Shown piece after piece: positions 33,733 to 42,232 of a DNA stretch of 64,000 nucleotides. The DNA is taken from NCBI GenBank assembly GCA_023426245.1, contig JAFABB010000002.1:186001-250000 (forward strand), written 5' to 3'. Within the stretch, counting starts at the first letter, position 1. Each line of letters begins with the position of its first letter. The notes beneath the pieces are model-generated. The model did not search any database, was not told the DNA's origin, and worked only from the letters and a program-made list of their open reading frames with translations. Source of the DNA: Bacillota bacterium (GTDB lineage Bacteria; Bacillota; UBA4882; UBA8346). The translations under genes and the position numbers were made by a program.

Positions 33733-35037
33733 TTATTTACCAAGCTCTCCGGCTACCCCGGATGCCACTTGTTTTTGATTGGTTTGATTATCATCGACCT
33801 TTTCTAAATCCTTGGAACGAGGTATCACTAAATTCAAAATGATTCCTACATAAGTTGCCAGAGGCATCCCCGAGAACTCAATCCCGGCGATATCAATTTT
33901 AGCGCCGCCGATTCCGATAACCAAAATGACTGAGGCAATAATCAAATTGCGTTTTTGAGAGAAGTCGATACCCGCTTCGACCAGCATCCGAATACCCTGG
34001 GAGGCAATGATGCCAAACAGTAAAATACAGATGCCGCCCATAACCGGTACGGGAATCGTCTGAATAAACGCCCCGATTTTCGGGATAAATGAAAGTATAA
34101 TCGCGATGACCGCGGCCCCTCCAATGACCCAAACGCTGAACACTCTGGTGATAGCCATAACTCCAATATTCTCACCATAAGTAGTATTCGGAGGTCCGCC
34201 AAGGAACCCGGCCAGTGCAGTGGCGACTCCATCGCCAGTTAGTGAGCGATGCAAACCGGGGTCTTTCATAAAATCCCGGCCAATAATATTATTGGTCACA
34301 ATCAAATGACCAATATGTTCCGTAATAACGACCAGGGCAATCGGTGCAATTGCAATAATCGCCGCCCAGCTAAACTTGGGGAAGATAAATCCGGGTACTG
34401 CAAAATACTTAGCTGTCATCACTGTATTAAAGTGAACATTTCCGGTAAGCAAAGCCACAAAATAGCCTCCGATAATCCCGATTAAAACCGGAATAACTCC
34501 TAAAAAGCCTTTAAAAAATGCAGCCGCAAAAATCGCAATTGCTAAAGCTGCCAGCGCCAGCCAAATATTACCCATCGCCATGTTCACGGCCGCACCAGCC
34601 AGTCCCAAACCAATTACAATAACCACTGATCCTATGACTACCGGCGGCAAAAGGTAATTAATCCAGTTGATTCCGAAAATTGCGATGGCGATAGCCACTA
34701 TGATATAGATAATGCCTACTATCGCGCAGCCACCCATGGCCAATGCTATCTTGGATGGATCACCGGGCTGCCCCGCTACAGAACCAATAATCGCCGTCAT
34801 GGCGGCTATAAAGGCGAAAGAAGATCCGAGATACGCCGGAATCTTTCCTTTCGTAATCAAAATATAAAGTAAAGTTCCAACACCGCTTGTAAATAAAGTT
34901 ACCGAGGTGTCCAAACCTACCAAATAGGGAACCAATACCGTTGCTCCAAACATTGCAAATAAATGTTGAAGACTTAATGGGATACTCTGTAACAAAGGCA
35001 ACCGTTCGTTCACATCCACTTTCTTTTCTAGCATCAT
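33733..35037 (-). CDS. pyrP: Uracil:proton symporter (UraA/PyrP)
   Basis: A 434-residue membrane protein of the nucleobase-ascorbate (NCS2) family that imports uracil. About 14 hydrophobic segments are visible. The N-terminus QSIPLSLQHLFAMFGATVLVP matches UraA, as does the substrate-binding TEHIGHL with its Glu and the GLGGPPNTTYGEN-like motif (here FLGGPPNTTYGEN). It lies between pyrR and pyrB and has its own PyrR attenuator ahead of it, so import is shut off when UMP is plentiful. ATG at 35037 or the next codon, with GGAGG upstream. Confidence 0.97.
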   Translation of the reverse strand: MMLEKKVDVNERLPLLQSIPLSLQHLFAMFGATVLVPYLVGLDTSVTLFTSGVGTLLYILITKGKIPAYLGSSFAFIAAMTAIIGSVAGQPGDPSKIALAMGGCAIVGIIYIIVAIAIAIFGINWINYLLPPVVIGSVVIVIGLGLAGAAVNMAMGNIWLALAALAIAIFAAAFFKGFLGVIPVLIGIIGGYFVALLTGNVHFNTVMTAKYFAVPGFIFPKFSWAAIIAIAPIALVVITEHIGHLIVTNNIIGRDFMKDPGLHRSLTGDGVATALAGFLGGPPNTTYGENIGVMAITRVFSVWVIGGAAVIAIILSFIPKIGAFIQTIPVPVMGGICILLFGIIASQGIRMLVEAGIDFSQKRNLIIASVILVIGIGGAKIDIAGIEFSGMPLATYVGIILNLVIPRSKDLEKVDDNQTNQKQVASGVAGELGK

Positions 35038-35139
35038 CGTTCCTCCATTTTGATAATTTATTCTATATCAAGTTGCTTACAATCGAAGCTTGTACAAAAA
35101 CAAGCCGGCTCGCAACCTAATAATCAATGTCAAATCCCC

Positions 35140-35220
35140 AAAAAAAAACCTCCCGTCTAGGGAGGATAAAATACTTTACCCGTTCCTCCCTTCCTTGTCT
35201 CACGGGACAAGTCTTAAAGG
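35140..35220 (-). promoter_or_regulatory. PyrR-dependent attenuator between pyrR and pyrP
   Basis: On the minus strand a PyrR binding loop spans 35220-35189 with the core TTGTCCCGTGAGACAAGG, matching the consensus UCCnGnGAG flanked by an inverted repeat. It is followed by a terminator CCTCCC/GGGAGG (35165-35149) and nine U residues. An antiterminator is expected to overlap both. High UMP lets PyrR bind and termination follow. The binding loop starts three bases after the pyrR stop codon. Confidence 0.9.
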
Positions 35221-35222
35221 GA

Positions 35223-35774
35223 CTACTTTGGGGATTCATTTTCGATAATAACGACTCGATCTTCACCATCGGTCTCTAACAGCTTTACCTGAACACCTTC
35301 ACGTTTGGCTGTTGGAACATTCTTACCGACAAAATCAGCTCTTATCGGCAATTCCCGATGGCCACGATCGATGAGGACGGCCAGTTGAATACAGGCTGGT
35401 CGCCCCAAGTCCATTAAGGCGTCCAACGCTGCTCTCACGGTCCTTCCTGTGAACAGCACATCATCGATGAGAATAATTTTTTTATTTGAAATATTCACCG
35501 GCATTTCCGTCCGGTGAATGACTGGTTGCGACGCAATCAGCGATAAATCATCCCGGTAAAATGTAATATCTAAAATTCCGACTGGAACCGAGATTCCCTC
35601 GGCTTGCTTGATAAAATCAGCGAGTCGGTTGGCGAGAGGGACTCCCCGGGAACGAATCCCCACCAGTATTAAATCGGAGGTCCCTTTATTATGTTCGGTA
35701 ATTTCATGGGAAAGTCGATAAAGGGAGCGGCGAATATTTTCTTCATCCATCACCTGGGCTTTAATCTCAGGCAT
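35223..35774 (-). CDS. pyrR: Pyrimidine operon RNA-binding attenuator and uracil phosphoribosyltransferase PyrR
   Basis: PyrR binds specific loops in pyr mRNA in the presence of UMP and causes termination; it also has uracil phosphoribosyltransferase activity. The 183-residue protein shows DEENIRRSLYRLSHEI, LILVGIRSRGVPLA, DITFYRDDL and the PRPP motif IILIDDVLFTGRTVRAAL, then LIDRGHRELPIRADFVGKN. The ATG at 35772-35774 is preferred for its GGGGAGGA upstream. It heads the operon and is flanked on both sides by its own RNA targets. Confidence 0.98.
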   Translation of the reverse strand: MPEIKAQVMDEENIRRSLYRLSHEITEHNKGTSDLILVGIRSRGVPLANRLADFIKQAEGISVPVGILDITFYRDDLSLIASQPVIHRTEMPVNISNKKIILIDDVLFTGRTVRAALDALMDLGRPACIQLAVLIDRGHRELPIRADFVGKNVPTAKREGVQVKLLETDGEDRVVIIENESPK

Positions 35775-35787
35775 TACAATTCCTCCC

Positions 35788-35877
35788 CAAAACAAAACTT
35801 CTTATGCCCTTTGAGACATAAGAAGGTAAGAGTCAAGACAATAAACCTTCCTAGCCTCGCAGGACTAGTATTAAAGG
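35788..35877 (-). promoter_or_regulatory. PyrR-dependent attenuator ahead of pyrR
   Basis: The PyrR binding loop lies at 35877-35846 with the core CTAGTCCTGCGAGGCTAG, a very good match to the consensus. It is followed by a terminator with a 9-bp perfect stem CTTCTTATG/CATAAGAAG (35825-35798) and a U-rich tail. The next gene is pyrR itself, so the system is autoregulated. Confidence 0.92.
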
Positions 35878-35892
35878 ATTTTTATTAGTATA

Positions 35893-35921
35893 AGTTTAAC
35901 AGAGTCAATCTTGGTTGTCAA
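35893..35921 (-). promoter_or_regulatory. Sigma-A promoter of the pyr operon
   Basis: TTGACA (35921-35916) and TAAACT (35898-35893) on the minus strand, 17 bases apart. Transcription would begin a few bases before the first PyrR binding loop. Confidence 0.65.
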
Positions 35922-35960
35922 CTAAAATTCTATAAAATTTACTGACGTTTACCTGGGGTT

Positions 35961-37199
35961 TTAAAAGAATATCATCCCGGTTCCGGCGATATCCTTAATG
36001 GATCGATTTTTACCCAGTACAAATTTTTCAGCCTCCTGATATTTAGCAGTTTGGTAATGCAGATCCGCCAAATAGAGATAACGGGCAAATCCCCGCTCAT
36101 TTTCTGAAATGATGGTTTGAAAATGCCAGGCCTTTTCCTGTAATAAAAATGGAATTAAATAATCGATGGCTTTTTGAATTTCCCGGCCATCCGGGCTTTG
36201 ATAATCCCATAGATTAACGCCGACTTTATCGCCAATCCGGGCGAGAGTGATAAAGGCTTGTAAATTATAGATACTGTAATGCATGGATCGAGTACGGGAC
36301 TGTTCTTTTGGCATTGCACCATCCGGTTCGATTTGGCTCCCAATTCGCTGAGCCTTTGCCGATTCGACAATTCGAGCAGCCAATTCCGGTTGGTCCGTGT
36401 AAAGAGCGAAAGCGGCAGTCTGGGCATCATACCAAACTCCATGATTATTCAAAGCAGCAGCTTCCTGTCGTCCTAATTTACTATTTAACAACCAATTCAA
36501 ATAAAGTCGGAACCAATTTTGCAATAGAATTTGATCCTTCGATGGAAAAGAAATGGAACCTTCCAGCATTTTAGCGGCATCCACAACCCGAATCAGGATG
36601 GACGTATCAATAATGCCGCTACTTCGCCCGTTCGCTCTTCCGGGTATACCCTGACCAAAATTTAAATTGGGATTCATGCAAGTGTCCGGATTGATAAACC
36701 ATACTTTTAGGAACTCAACTGCTTTAGCTGCGTAAACCTCTTTGCCGGTTAAACGATAGGCAAGAGCTAAAGTATCTACCGTACTGACCATCCGGGATAA
36801 CCGGGTACTGTCATAGCGATCACTGTTTTCCCGTTCCGGATTGACCAAGCCGTCTTGGTTTCGATAGGGTAAGCCCCCTGGTTTTTGGGGGTCCGGCCAA
36901 TAATAAGTGGCTAAACTGAAATAATCATGTAAATCACCGCTTGGAGGCAGAACTTTTTTCTCCGTAACGGTAAAGGGTGACTGGGTGAGCAACTTGTCGG
37001 CATCTTTGGTTAATTTTTTCATCCCGTCGCTCCAGGGACTGACCGTCTCTCCATTGACGGCCGACTTCACAGCATCGAGTTGGGGTGCCTCGTAAAGGAT
37101 GAAAGGATCAGAATTCACCGGCTGGTTTGCAGCATTGACGAAATGGGGTAAAAGAAGTGCCATCAAGATCATTACAAAAATCATCGACTTGAATTTCAT
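35961..37199 (-). CDS. Secreted alginate-lyase-family protein
   Basis: A 412-residue secreted protein with an N-terminal signal peptide (hydrophobic core after KFKS, probable cleavage after VNA-A near residue 24). The (alpha/alpha) toroid pattern and motifs ATYYWPDP, ALNNHGVWYDAQ with the Asn-His pair, and a later RSMHYSIYNLQAF agree with the Alginate_lyase Pfam family, close to PL38-type proteins. Such enzymes cleave uronic acid-containing glycans by beta-elimination. The ATG at 37197-37199 is chosen over a GTG two codons earlier on Shine-Dalgarno spacing. The next gene upstream, a Gfo/Idh/MocA oxidoreductase, ends 20 bases before it, so the two are probably one transcript. The true substrate (alginate, glucuronan, other) is not readable. 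Confidence 0.75.
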   Translation of the reverse strand: MKFKSMIFVMILMALLLPHFVNAANQPVNSDPFILYEAPQLDAVKSAVNGETVSPWSDGMKKLTKDADKLLTQSPFTVTEKKVLPPSGDLHDYFSLATYYWPDPQKPGGLPYRNQDGLVNPERENSDRYDSTRLSRMVSTVDTLALAYRLTGKEVYAAKAVEFLKVWFINPDTCMNPNLNFGQGIPGRANGRSSGIIDTSILIRVVDAAKMLEGSISFPSKDQILLQNWFRLYLNWLLNSKLGRQEAAALNNHGVWYDAQTAAFALYTDQPELAARIVESAKAQRIGSQIEPDGAMPKEQSRTRSMHYSIYNLQAFITLARIGDKVGVNLWDYQSPDGREIQKAIDYLIPFLLQEKAWHFQTIISENERGFARYLYLADLHYQTAKYQEAEKFVLGKNRSIKDIAGTGMIFF

Positions 37200-37219
37200 T
37201 ATCACACCTTCTCCAAATC

Positions 37220-38368
37220 TTAAGACGATTTCGTCGTAGACGTTAAGCCGGATTTGAGTGAAGCGGTTCGCATCTTTTCCTGCAATTGAACATAAAAAGC
37301 ATTTTCATCCATGGGAAGTTCAACCCAATGATCAGTCCACGCCGAAAGATACATGGCGTTCGAAAGTTCCAAAGCTTTAATCCCTTCAATTCCAGGCGCA
37401 AAAAGTGGAGTTCCGTGCAAAATGGCATCCACCCAATTGGCAGTATTGGCCGCATGACCGCCATCCCCACCTTCAACTGGAATCTGGCGTTTTGAACATT
37501 CCGGCTTTCCAAAGGATTCTTTACATTCCCGGTTAAATTGTCGCTCCGGAATTTGGAGTTCCCAAAAGTTCAACTCCCCGTCTTCGACAACGACTTTACC
37601 CCGATCCCCGCTTAATTCAAAACGGTTGGAACCTGGAGCTTCTCCGGTAGATGTAATAAAAACGCCCGTCCCGCCATTAGGATACTCCACGTAGGCGGTA
37701 ACGTCATCTTCGACTTCGATTTGATGGTACTTCCCGAAGCTGCAAAAAGCCCTCACCCGTCTTGGCATCCCGCAAATCCACTGCCATAGATCCAACTGAT
37801 GGAAGGCTTGATTGATGAGTACACCGCCGCCTTCCCCCGCCCAAGTTGCCCGCCAACTGCTGGAATCGTAATAACTCTGAGGTCTGTACCAATTGGTAAT
37901 AATCCAATTCGTCCTTTTGATTTCCCCCAACTCACCCGATTCGATGAAGTCTTTTAATTTTTGATAGATTGGGTTGGCACGCTGATTGTACATCATGGAA
38001 AAAGTCAATGCGGGATGTTTAAGGGCAACCGTATTGAGTTCCCTGACATGCTTGGTATAAACCCCCACCGGTTTCTCCATCAGAACGTGGTACCCTTTTT
38101 CCAAAGCCTGAATTCCCACTACCGGATGGCTGTAATGAGGGATAGCAACCAATATCCCATCGACAACTTTGGCGTCAAGAAATTTATCGATGCTATCGAA
38201 GATCTGCACCCTATCCCCCAGATTGGCCTGAGCCCACTCCCTATGGGAAGGATTTCGGTCACAAACTGCCGTCAGTTCGCCTCCGGGAACCTTTCCTTTA
38301 AAAAGATATTCGGCATGCTTAACTCCGATGTTACCAAGTCCGATAATGCCGATTCTTACTTTATTCAT
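37220..38368 (-). CDS. Gfo/Idh/MocA-family sugar dehydrogenase
   Basis: A 382-residue NAD(P)-dependent oxidoreductase. The N-terminal Rossmann motif is IGIIGLGNIGVKHAEYL, followed by VAIPHYSHPVVGIQALEKGYHVLMEKP, which contains the family EKP motif with its catalytic Lys. The C-terminal half has GGGVLINQAFHQLDLWQW, containing the second family motif. Typical substrates are inositols, sugar acids or glucosides. The ATG at 38366-38368 is the family start; the longer upstream reading runs into the promoter region. It precedes the alginate-lyase-like gene by 20 bases. A -10 box and a perfect inverted repeat lie just upstream. Confidence 0.88.
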   Translation of the reverse strand: MNKVRIGIIGLGNIGVKHAEYLFKGKVPGGELTAVCDRNPSHREWAQANLGDRVQIFDSIDKFLDAKVVDGILVAIPHYSHPVVGIQALEKGYHVLMEKPVGVYTKHVRELNTVALKHPALTFSMMYNQRANPIYQKLKDFIESGELGEIKRTNWIITNWYRPQSYYDSSSWRATWAGEGGGVLINQAFHQLDLWQWICGMPRRVRAFCSFGKYHQIEVEDDVTAYVEYPNGGTGVFITSTGEAPGSNRFELSGDRGKVVVEDGELNFWELQIPERQFNRECKESFGKPECSKRQIPVEGGDGGHAANTANWVDAILHGTPLFAPGIEGIKALELSNAMYLSAWTDHWVELPMDENAFYVQLQEKMRTASLKSGLTSTTKSS

Positions 38369-38405
38369 TATGGAGCCAACCCCTTTAATATCCCGGTATA
38401 AAAGT

Positions 38406-38468
38406 ATTATAGCGGAAAAAACTACTTTCATATAGTGAATCAGGCAAGTAACACCGCACTTGCCTGAT
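38406..38468 (-). promoter_or_regulatory. Candidate promoter with upstream operator for the Gfo/Idh gene
   Basis: A perfect TATAAT -10 lies at 38411-38406 on the minus strand without a good -35. An 11-bp perfect inverted repeat ATCAGGCAAGT/ACTTGCCTGAT (38439-38449 with 38458-38468) is centred about 54 bases before the expected start of transcription. This spacing suits an activator site that compensates for the missing -35. No U-run follows, so a terminator is less likely. Confidence 0.5.
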
Positions 38469-38587
38469 CCTATAATCAACCTGCTATATTCAATCATACT
38501 ATCAATTCAATCATTTTGCATCAAGATTTTAAAATAATCCATAGCTACAATTTTGCGTTAATTGAAGCGCCAAATCCAAAGTACCTG

Positions 38588-40153
38588 TCACTGAACAGCG
38601 CAGGATACGCCATTTAATGTAAAATTGGCCGGTTTAGAGTTCGTTCCGCTATATGTAAGATTGAGTCCGAAAGAAACACTTCCTCCATTGGCCCCAATTG
38701 TTTTGTTATGAGTTGCATTTTGGACCTCTACCAAACTTCCATTTTGACTATAACTTCCATTCCATAAGTTGGAAATGATTTGACTACCGGCAAAGTTCCA
38801 GGCCAATGTCCAGCCATTGATAGCCGTTGTGCCGTTGTTGGTAATGACTATTGTAACCGTAGCCCCACTTCCCCAATCGTTTACAACCTGATAACTTACA
38901 GAACAATCCGCCGAAGGGACCGGAGTCGGGGTCGGGGTAAGCGTCGGCGTTACGGTTGGCTCGGGGGTGGGAGTGATTGGGTTTGCCGCTAAATACGGTT
39001 TGATTAAGTTATATTTTGAAGTATTCACACTAACCCAGTCATCTTTCAATATCCCGCCCGTATCGCCGGAATTGGGATTAAAACTCCAAAATGTCCAAGA
39101 AACTTCCTTTCCAAGATAGGCCATTAATGTGGTAAGCCATTTATAATCGGTGGATGTCGGATCAGCGGCATCGGCTTCTTTGATTCCGAACTCACCGAGG
39201 TATAACGGGGCAATATTTCGTTTCTTAATAAAATAGAAACGGTCATCCCAGATAGCTGCCATATTGTTAGGGTAATTGGAGGCGGAAAACCACGTTTGAT
39301 TACTAACACTTGAGCCATATTCGTGGAATGAATAAACCAGGCTCCCGGAAGCGATCGAAGTAATTGGATAATTCGCCACATCTTTAAGGTTGCCCCCCCA
39401 CCAATACCCGGATCCGTCTTGAGATTGTTCAACTCCTTCTATAATAATTAATAAATTGGGATTAATGGCTAAAATTTGAGTCGCACACCGTTCAGTAGCA
39501 GCCTTCCAATCCGTATTGCTATACCCGGCTGCGGTATATCCCCATGTTGCAGGCGGTTTGTAGCCAGTGCCCAAATTGCCGTGAGGTTCATTTTTTAAAT
39601 CAGCGCCAATTACATTGGCTTTACCTTTATAGCGGGTAATTAAGGTTTTCCAGCCGCTAATCCAGTTGCTTTCGCTGTATTTATTGCTATACCATAGGGG
39701 TTCGCTTTGAAAGTTATCCGCCGCCAGGGAATGACAGTCTAAAATGATATACAACCCTATCGTATTGGCGTAATCAATGATTTTGTCCATAACTTCAAGT
39801 GAAGTCAACCCTTTGAGATCCAAATTAAGGCCGGTTTTACCCGTATAGGCGTCAATGCCGTATTCATTGATCTGAATGCTGGTAGGAGTTTTATCCAGCA
39901 TCTCGTAACACCAGGGAAGCCGGATACAGTTAAATCCCAAATCCTTTATTTGTTGAAGCATCGACTTATAATCCCGCGACCATAAACCATGAACAACATA
40001 ATTTCCGGTTTCAAAACCAAACCAATTAATCCCGGTCTGTCTTCCGTATTTTGTGTTGGCATTGACGGAAATATTGGCGATGCCTAAAACCAAAATCCCC
40101 ACAAACAAAAGAACCAGTATTTTTTTATACCATTGACTGAGCAATAATTTCAT
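38588..40153 (-). CDS. Secreted cellulase, GH5 (subfamily 1-like) with CBM2
   Basis: A 521-residue endoglucanase-type enzyme. Signal peptide at about residues 1-33 (ILVLLFVGILVLGIANISVNA), then a GH5 TIM barrel to about residue 390 with FNCIRLPWCYEML, the acid/base Glu in GADLKNEPHG, and the nucleophile Glu in YLGEFGIKE; the layout resembles subfamily GH5_1. A Pro/Thr-rich linker (about residues 393-418) joins a C-terminal CBM2 with VVNDWGSGATVTIVITNNGTT. It is the only cellulase here with a Pro/Thr linker in place of chitobiase-type modules. ATG at 40153 has GAGAGGAG seven bases upstream. Last gene of the cellulase cluster. Confidence 0.93.
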   Translation of the reverse strand: MKLLLSQWYKKILVLLFVGILVLGIANISVNANTKYGRQTGINWFGFETGNYVVHGLWSRDYKSMLQQIKDLGFNCIRLPWCYEMLDKTPTSIQINEYGIDAYTGKTGLNLDLKGLTSLEVMDKIIDYANTIGLYIILDCHSLAADNFQSEPLWYSNKYSESNWISGWKTLITRYKGKANVIGADLKNEPHGNLGTGYKPPATWGYTAAGYSNTDWKAATERCATQILAINPNLLIIIEGVEQSQDGSGYWWGGNLKDVANYPITSIASGSLVYSFHEYGSSVSNQTWFSASNYPNNMAAIWDDRFYFIKKRNIAPLYLGEFGIKEADAADPTSTDYKWLTTLMAYLGKEVSWTFWSFNPNSGDTGGILKDDWVSVNTSKYNLIKPYLAANPITPTPEPTVTPTLTPTPTPVPSADCSVSYQVVNDWGSGATVTIVITNNGTTAINGWTLAWNFAGSQIISNLWNGSYSQNGSLVEVQNATHNKTIGANGGSVSFGLNLTYSGTNSKPANFTLNGVSCAVQ

Positions 40154-40223
40154 CTTGGATACTCCTCTCTTATTCAATCAATTGAAACTCTGAGCGAACC
40201 AAAAATTAACTTACTTTGTCTTT

Positions 40224-40258
40224 TTAACTGCTACCGGCAATACACCGGTAGCAGTTAA
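40224..40258 (-). repeat. 14-bp intercistronic hairpin between cellulase genes
   Basis: TTAACTGCTACCGG (40224-40237) and CCGGTAGCAGTTAA (40245-40258) pair perfectly around seven bases, 16 bases after the upstream gene. There is no U-run on the minus strand. It is more like an mRNA-processing or stabilising hairpin than a complete terminator. Confidence 0.7.
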
Positions 40259-40274
40259 TTATCCATTCAGAAAT

Positions 40275-42188
40275 TTATTGGGCTTGACAGGATATTCCGT
40301 TCAAAGAAAAGTTGGTAGGTTTGGCATTACTGCCGCTATACGTAATCTGGAACCCGAAACTAGCCGTACCTCCATTTGCCACAATCGTTCCATTGTAGCT
40401 AAGATTATTCACGCTCACCGACTCACCGCTCTGAGTATAGCTACCGTTCCATAGGTTGGATATTTTTTGACTGCCCGGGAAGGTCCAGGCTAACGTCCAA
40501 CTATTTAACACCGCAGCGCTATTATTGGTGATTGTAACGTTAATTACGGCTCCACTGCCCCAATCATTTGAAATGGAATAACTCACCAGATACGATGAGG
40601 ATGAAGAAATTGTATAAGTCGCCGTTGCAACTGCCGAATCGGTCATTCCGCTGGCTGTGGCATAAGCTTTAATCGTGGTGGTCTTTGATACCGTTATGGG
40701 TCCCGAATACACCGTTGAGGAACTCGTCGGAGTACTGCCGTCGGTAGTATAGCGGATCGTCGCCCCGCTGGTCGCACAGCTGATGGTCACGCTCTGGGCC
40801 GTGCTATATGTACCCCCTGCCGGACTAAAGGTCGGAGTGGCGACTTGCTGGGTCGTGCCGATCGTATAGGTCGCCGTTGCAACTGCCGAATCGGTCATTC
40901 CGCTCGATGTGGCATAGGCTTTGATCGTGGTGGTCTTTGATACTATTATGGGTCCCGAATACACCGTTGAGGAACTCATCGGAGTATTGCCGTCGGTGGT
41001 ATAGCGGATCGTCGCCCCACTGGTCGCGCAGCTGATGGTCACGCTCTGGGCCGTGCTATATGTACCTCCTGCCGGACTAAAAGCAGGAATAGCTGTGGTT
41101 GTACCAGATAAAATTTGGTTAACATCGGGATGAACGGATTCAAAATTGGTAAAGCTGGGAGTGACATACGGTTTGCAATCATTCGAACTGTCATTCCATG
41201 CCCAAGGCATATAACCCGAATAACCGTTGGCATAAAGGCCTTCAAGGACTTCCTGATGAGACATAGCAAGGGATGAAGAGCCTGGATTGGGCATCATTTC
41301 TCCTATTATACAGGGTTTATCCAAGCCCAGATCTGCGGGAGATGTTTTTAGTGGATTAAAATACGGCGTGGCCCAATCATACCAATGGAAGTCATAAAAG
41401 TCCAAGCCTAATCCCTTCCAAAACTGATATTGCCCTCCGCACCATTTCATACTGGCGCTTCCCACACTGACCGGTTGTTTGGCGTAAGTATGAACATAAG
41501 CAACGACATCCTTTACAAATTGCTGCATGGCCACTAATGAAAATGCTTCACAGGAGTTATTGGGATCTCCGCCATCAGCGCTGGAGATTAGCCATTCCGG
41601 CTCGTTAATGACATCCCAACCCAGCACGCCTTCATGGGTTCCGAGCGCCTGAAGTATTGGTTTTACAGCGTTGTCAAGAAAGCTCCGGCGGACTGTGGCA
41701 TTGTCGAAAACATCGTCATGGTTCCAAGCTCTCCCATTATACCCCCAGTCAAAACTAGTGAAGCAGAAATAAATCCGGATGTTTTTTGCTTTGGCATAAT
41801 CGGCGGCCTCAACCATGTGATTGACCCAATTGGTCGGAAGTCCGGTACAGAGGCTTCCTTCTCCGGTTCCGTCAAACAAGGGCACATTGCACGCATCCGG
41901 GAAAACCCACCAGCGGAGCGCATGCACACCCTCAGCCGCCATTACATCCATTTGTGCTTTAATGGCCGCAAAACGCTCGGTCCATCCGCTGTCTAAGAAA
42001 TCCTGGTCCCAATTATACCATGCTAAGTTAACCCCCACCGGCCATAAAGTTTTATTATCCATCCAGGGAAACCTGGTCACCGAAGCCGCTAAGACACTAC
42101 TTTTGCTGCCATTCGTAAAAAACGATAAGCTTAAGGTCATCACCAGTAAAACTCCGATTAACATCATTATTTTGAAAAACTTCATCAT
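40275..42188 (-). CDS. Secreted GH5-type (clan GH-A) glycoside hydrolase with two Fn3-like modules and CBM2
   Basis: A 637-residue secreted enzyme. Signal peptide at about residues 1-33, then a clan GH-A barrel to about residue 360: GVHALRWWVFPD, acid/base Glu in GWDVINEPEWL, and nucleophile Glu in CIIGEMMPNPG. Sequence style is closer to mannanase-like GH5 than to the GH5 next door, but specificity cannot be assigned. Two chitobiase C-terminal-like modules (about 366-530) and a CBM2 (about 535-637) follow. The ATG at 42188 with GGAGGT seven bases upstream is chosen; an ORF extension of 20 codons upstream overlaps the end of the preceding gene's region. A palindrome GAGCGCTC lies just before the Shine-Dalgarno. 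Confidence 0.85.
   Translation of the reverse strand: MMKFFKIMMLIGVLLVMTLSLSFFTNGSKSSVLAASVTRFPWMDNKTLWPVGVNLAWYNWDQDFLDSGWTERFAAIKAQMDVMAAEGVHALRWWVFPDACNVPLFDGTGEGSLCTGLPTNWVNHMVEAADYAKAKNIRIYFCFTSFDWGYNGRAWNHDDVFDNATVRRSFLDNAVKPILQALGTHEGVLGWDVINEPEWLISSADGGDPNNSCEAFSLVAMQQFVKDVVAYVHTYAKQPVSVGSASMKWCGGQYQFWKGLGLDFYDFHWYDWATPYFNPLKTSPADLGLDKPCIIGEMMPNPGSSSLAMSHQEVLEGLYANGYSGYMPWAWNDSSNDCKPYVTPSFTNFESVHPDVNQILSGTTTAIPAFSPAGGTYSTAQSVTISCATSGATIRYTTDGNTPMSSSTVYSGPIIVSKTTTIKAYATSSGMTDSAVATATYTIGTTQQVATPTFSPAGGTYSTAQSVTISCATSGATIRYTTDGSTPTSSSTVYSGPITVSKTTTIKAYATASGMTDSAVATATYTISSSSSYLVSYSISNDWGSGAVINVTITNNSAAVLNSWTLAWTFPGSQKISNLWNGSYTQSGESVSVNNLSYNGTIVANGGTASFGFQITYSGSNAKPTNFSLNGISCQAQ
40605..41095 (-). 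repeat. Two tandem chitobiase C-terminal-like module repeats (GH5-type enzyme)
   Basis: Two copies of a module of about 83 codons, each running from TPxFSPAGGTYSTAQSV or close variant through YTTDGxTPxSSSTVYSGP to SAVATATYTI. They share long identical nucleotide stretches with the modules in the other cellulase genes. This is a repeat at both protein and DNA level; boundaries are approximate. Confidence 0.85.
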
Positions 42189-42219
42189 CTTTAGCACCTC
42201 CAATTCTTTAAAAAAAAGT

Positions 42220-42227
42220 GAGCGCTC
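42220..42227. promoter_or_regulatory. Possible LacI-type operator half-palindromes
   Basis: The 8-base palindrome GAGCGCTC is flanked by A- and T-runs, giving an imperfect larger dyad. It lies about 25 bases before the start of the GH5-type gene. The same core is known in the CelR operator of Thermobifida. It is a single occurrence in the cluster, so this is only a suggestion. Confidence 0.3.
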
Positions 42228-42232
42228 TTTTT

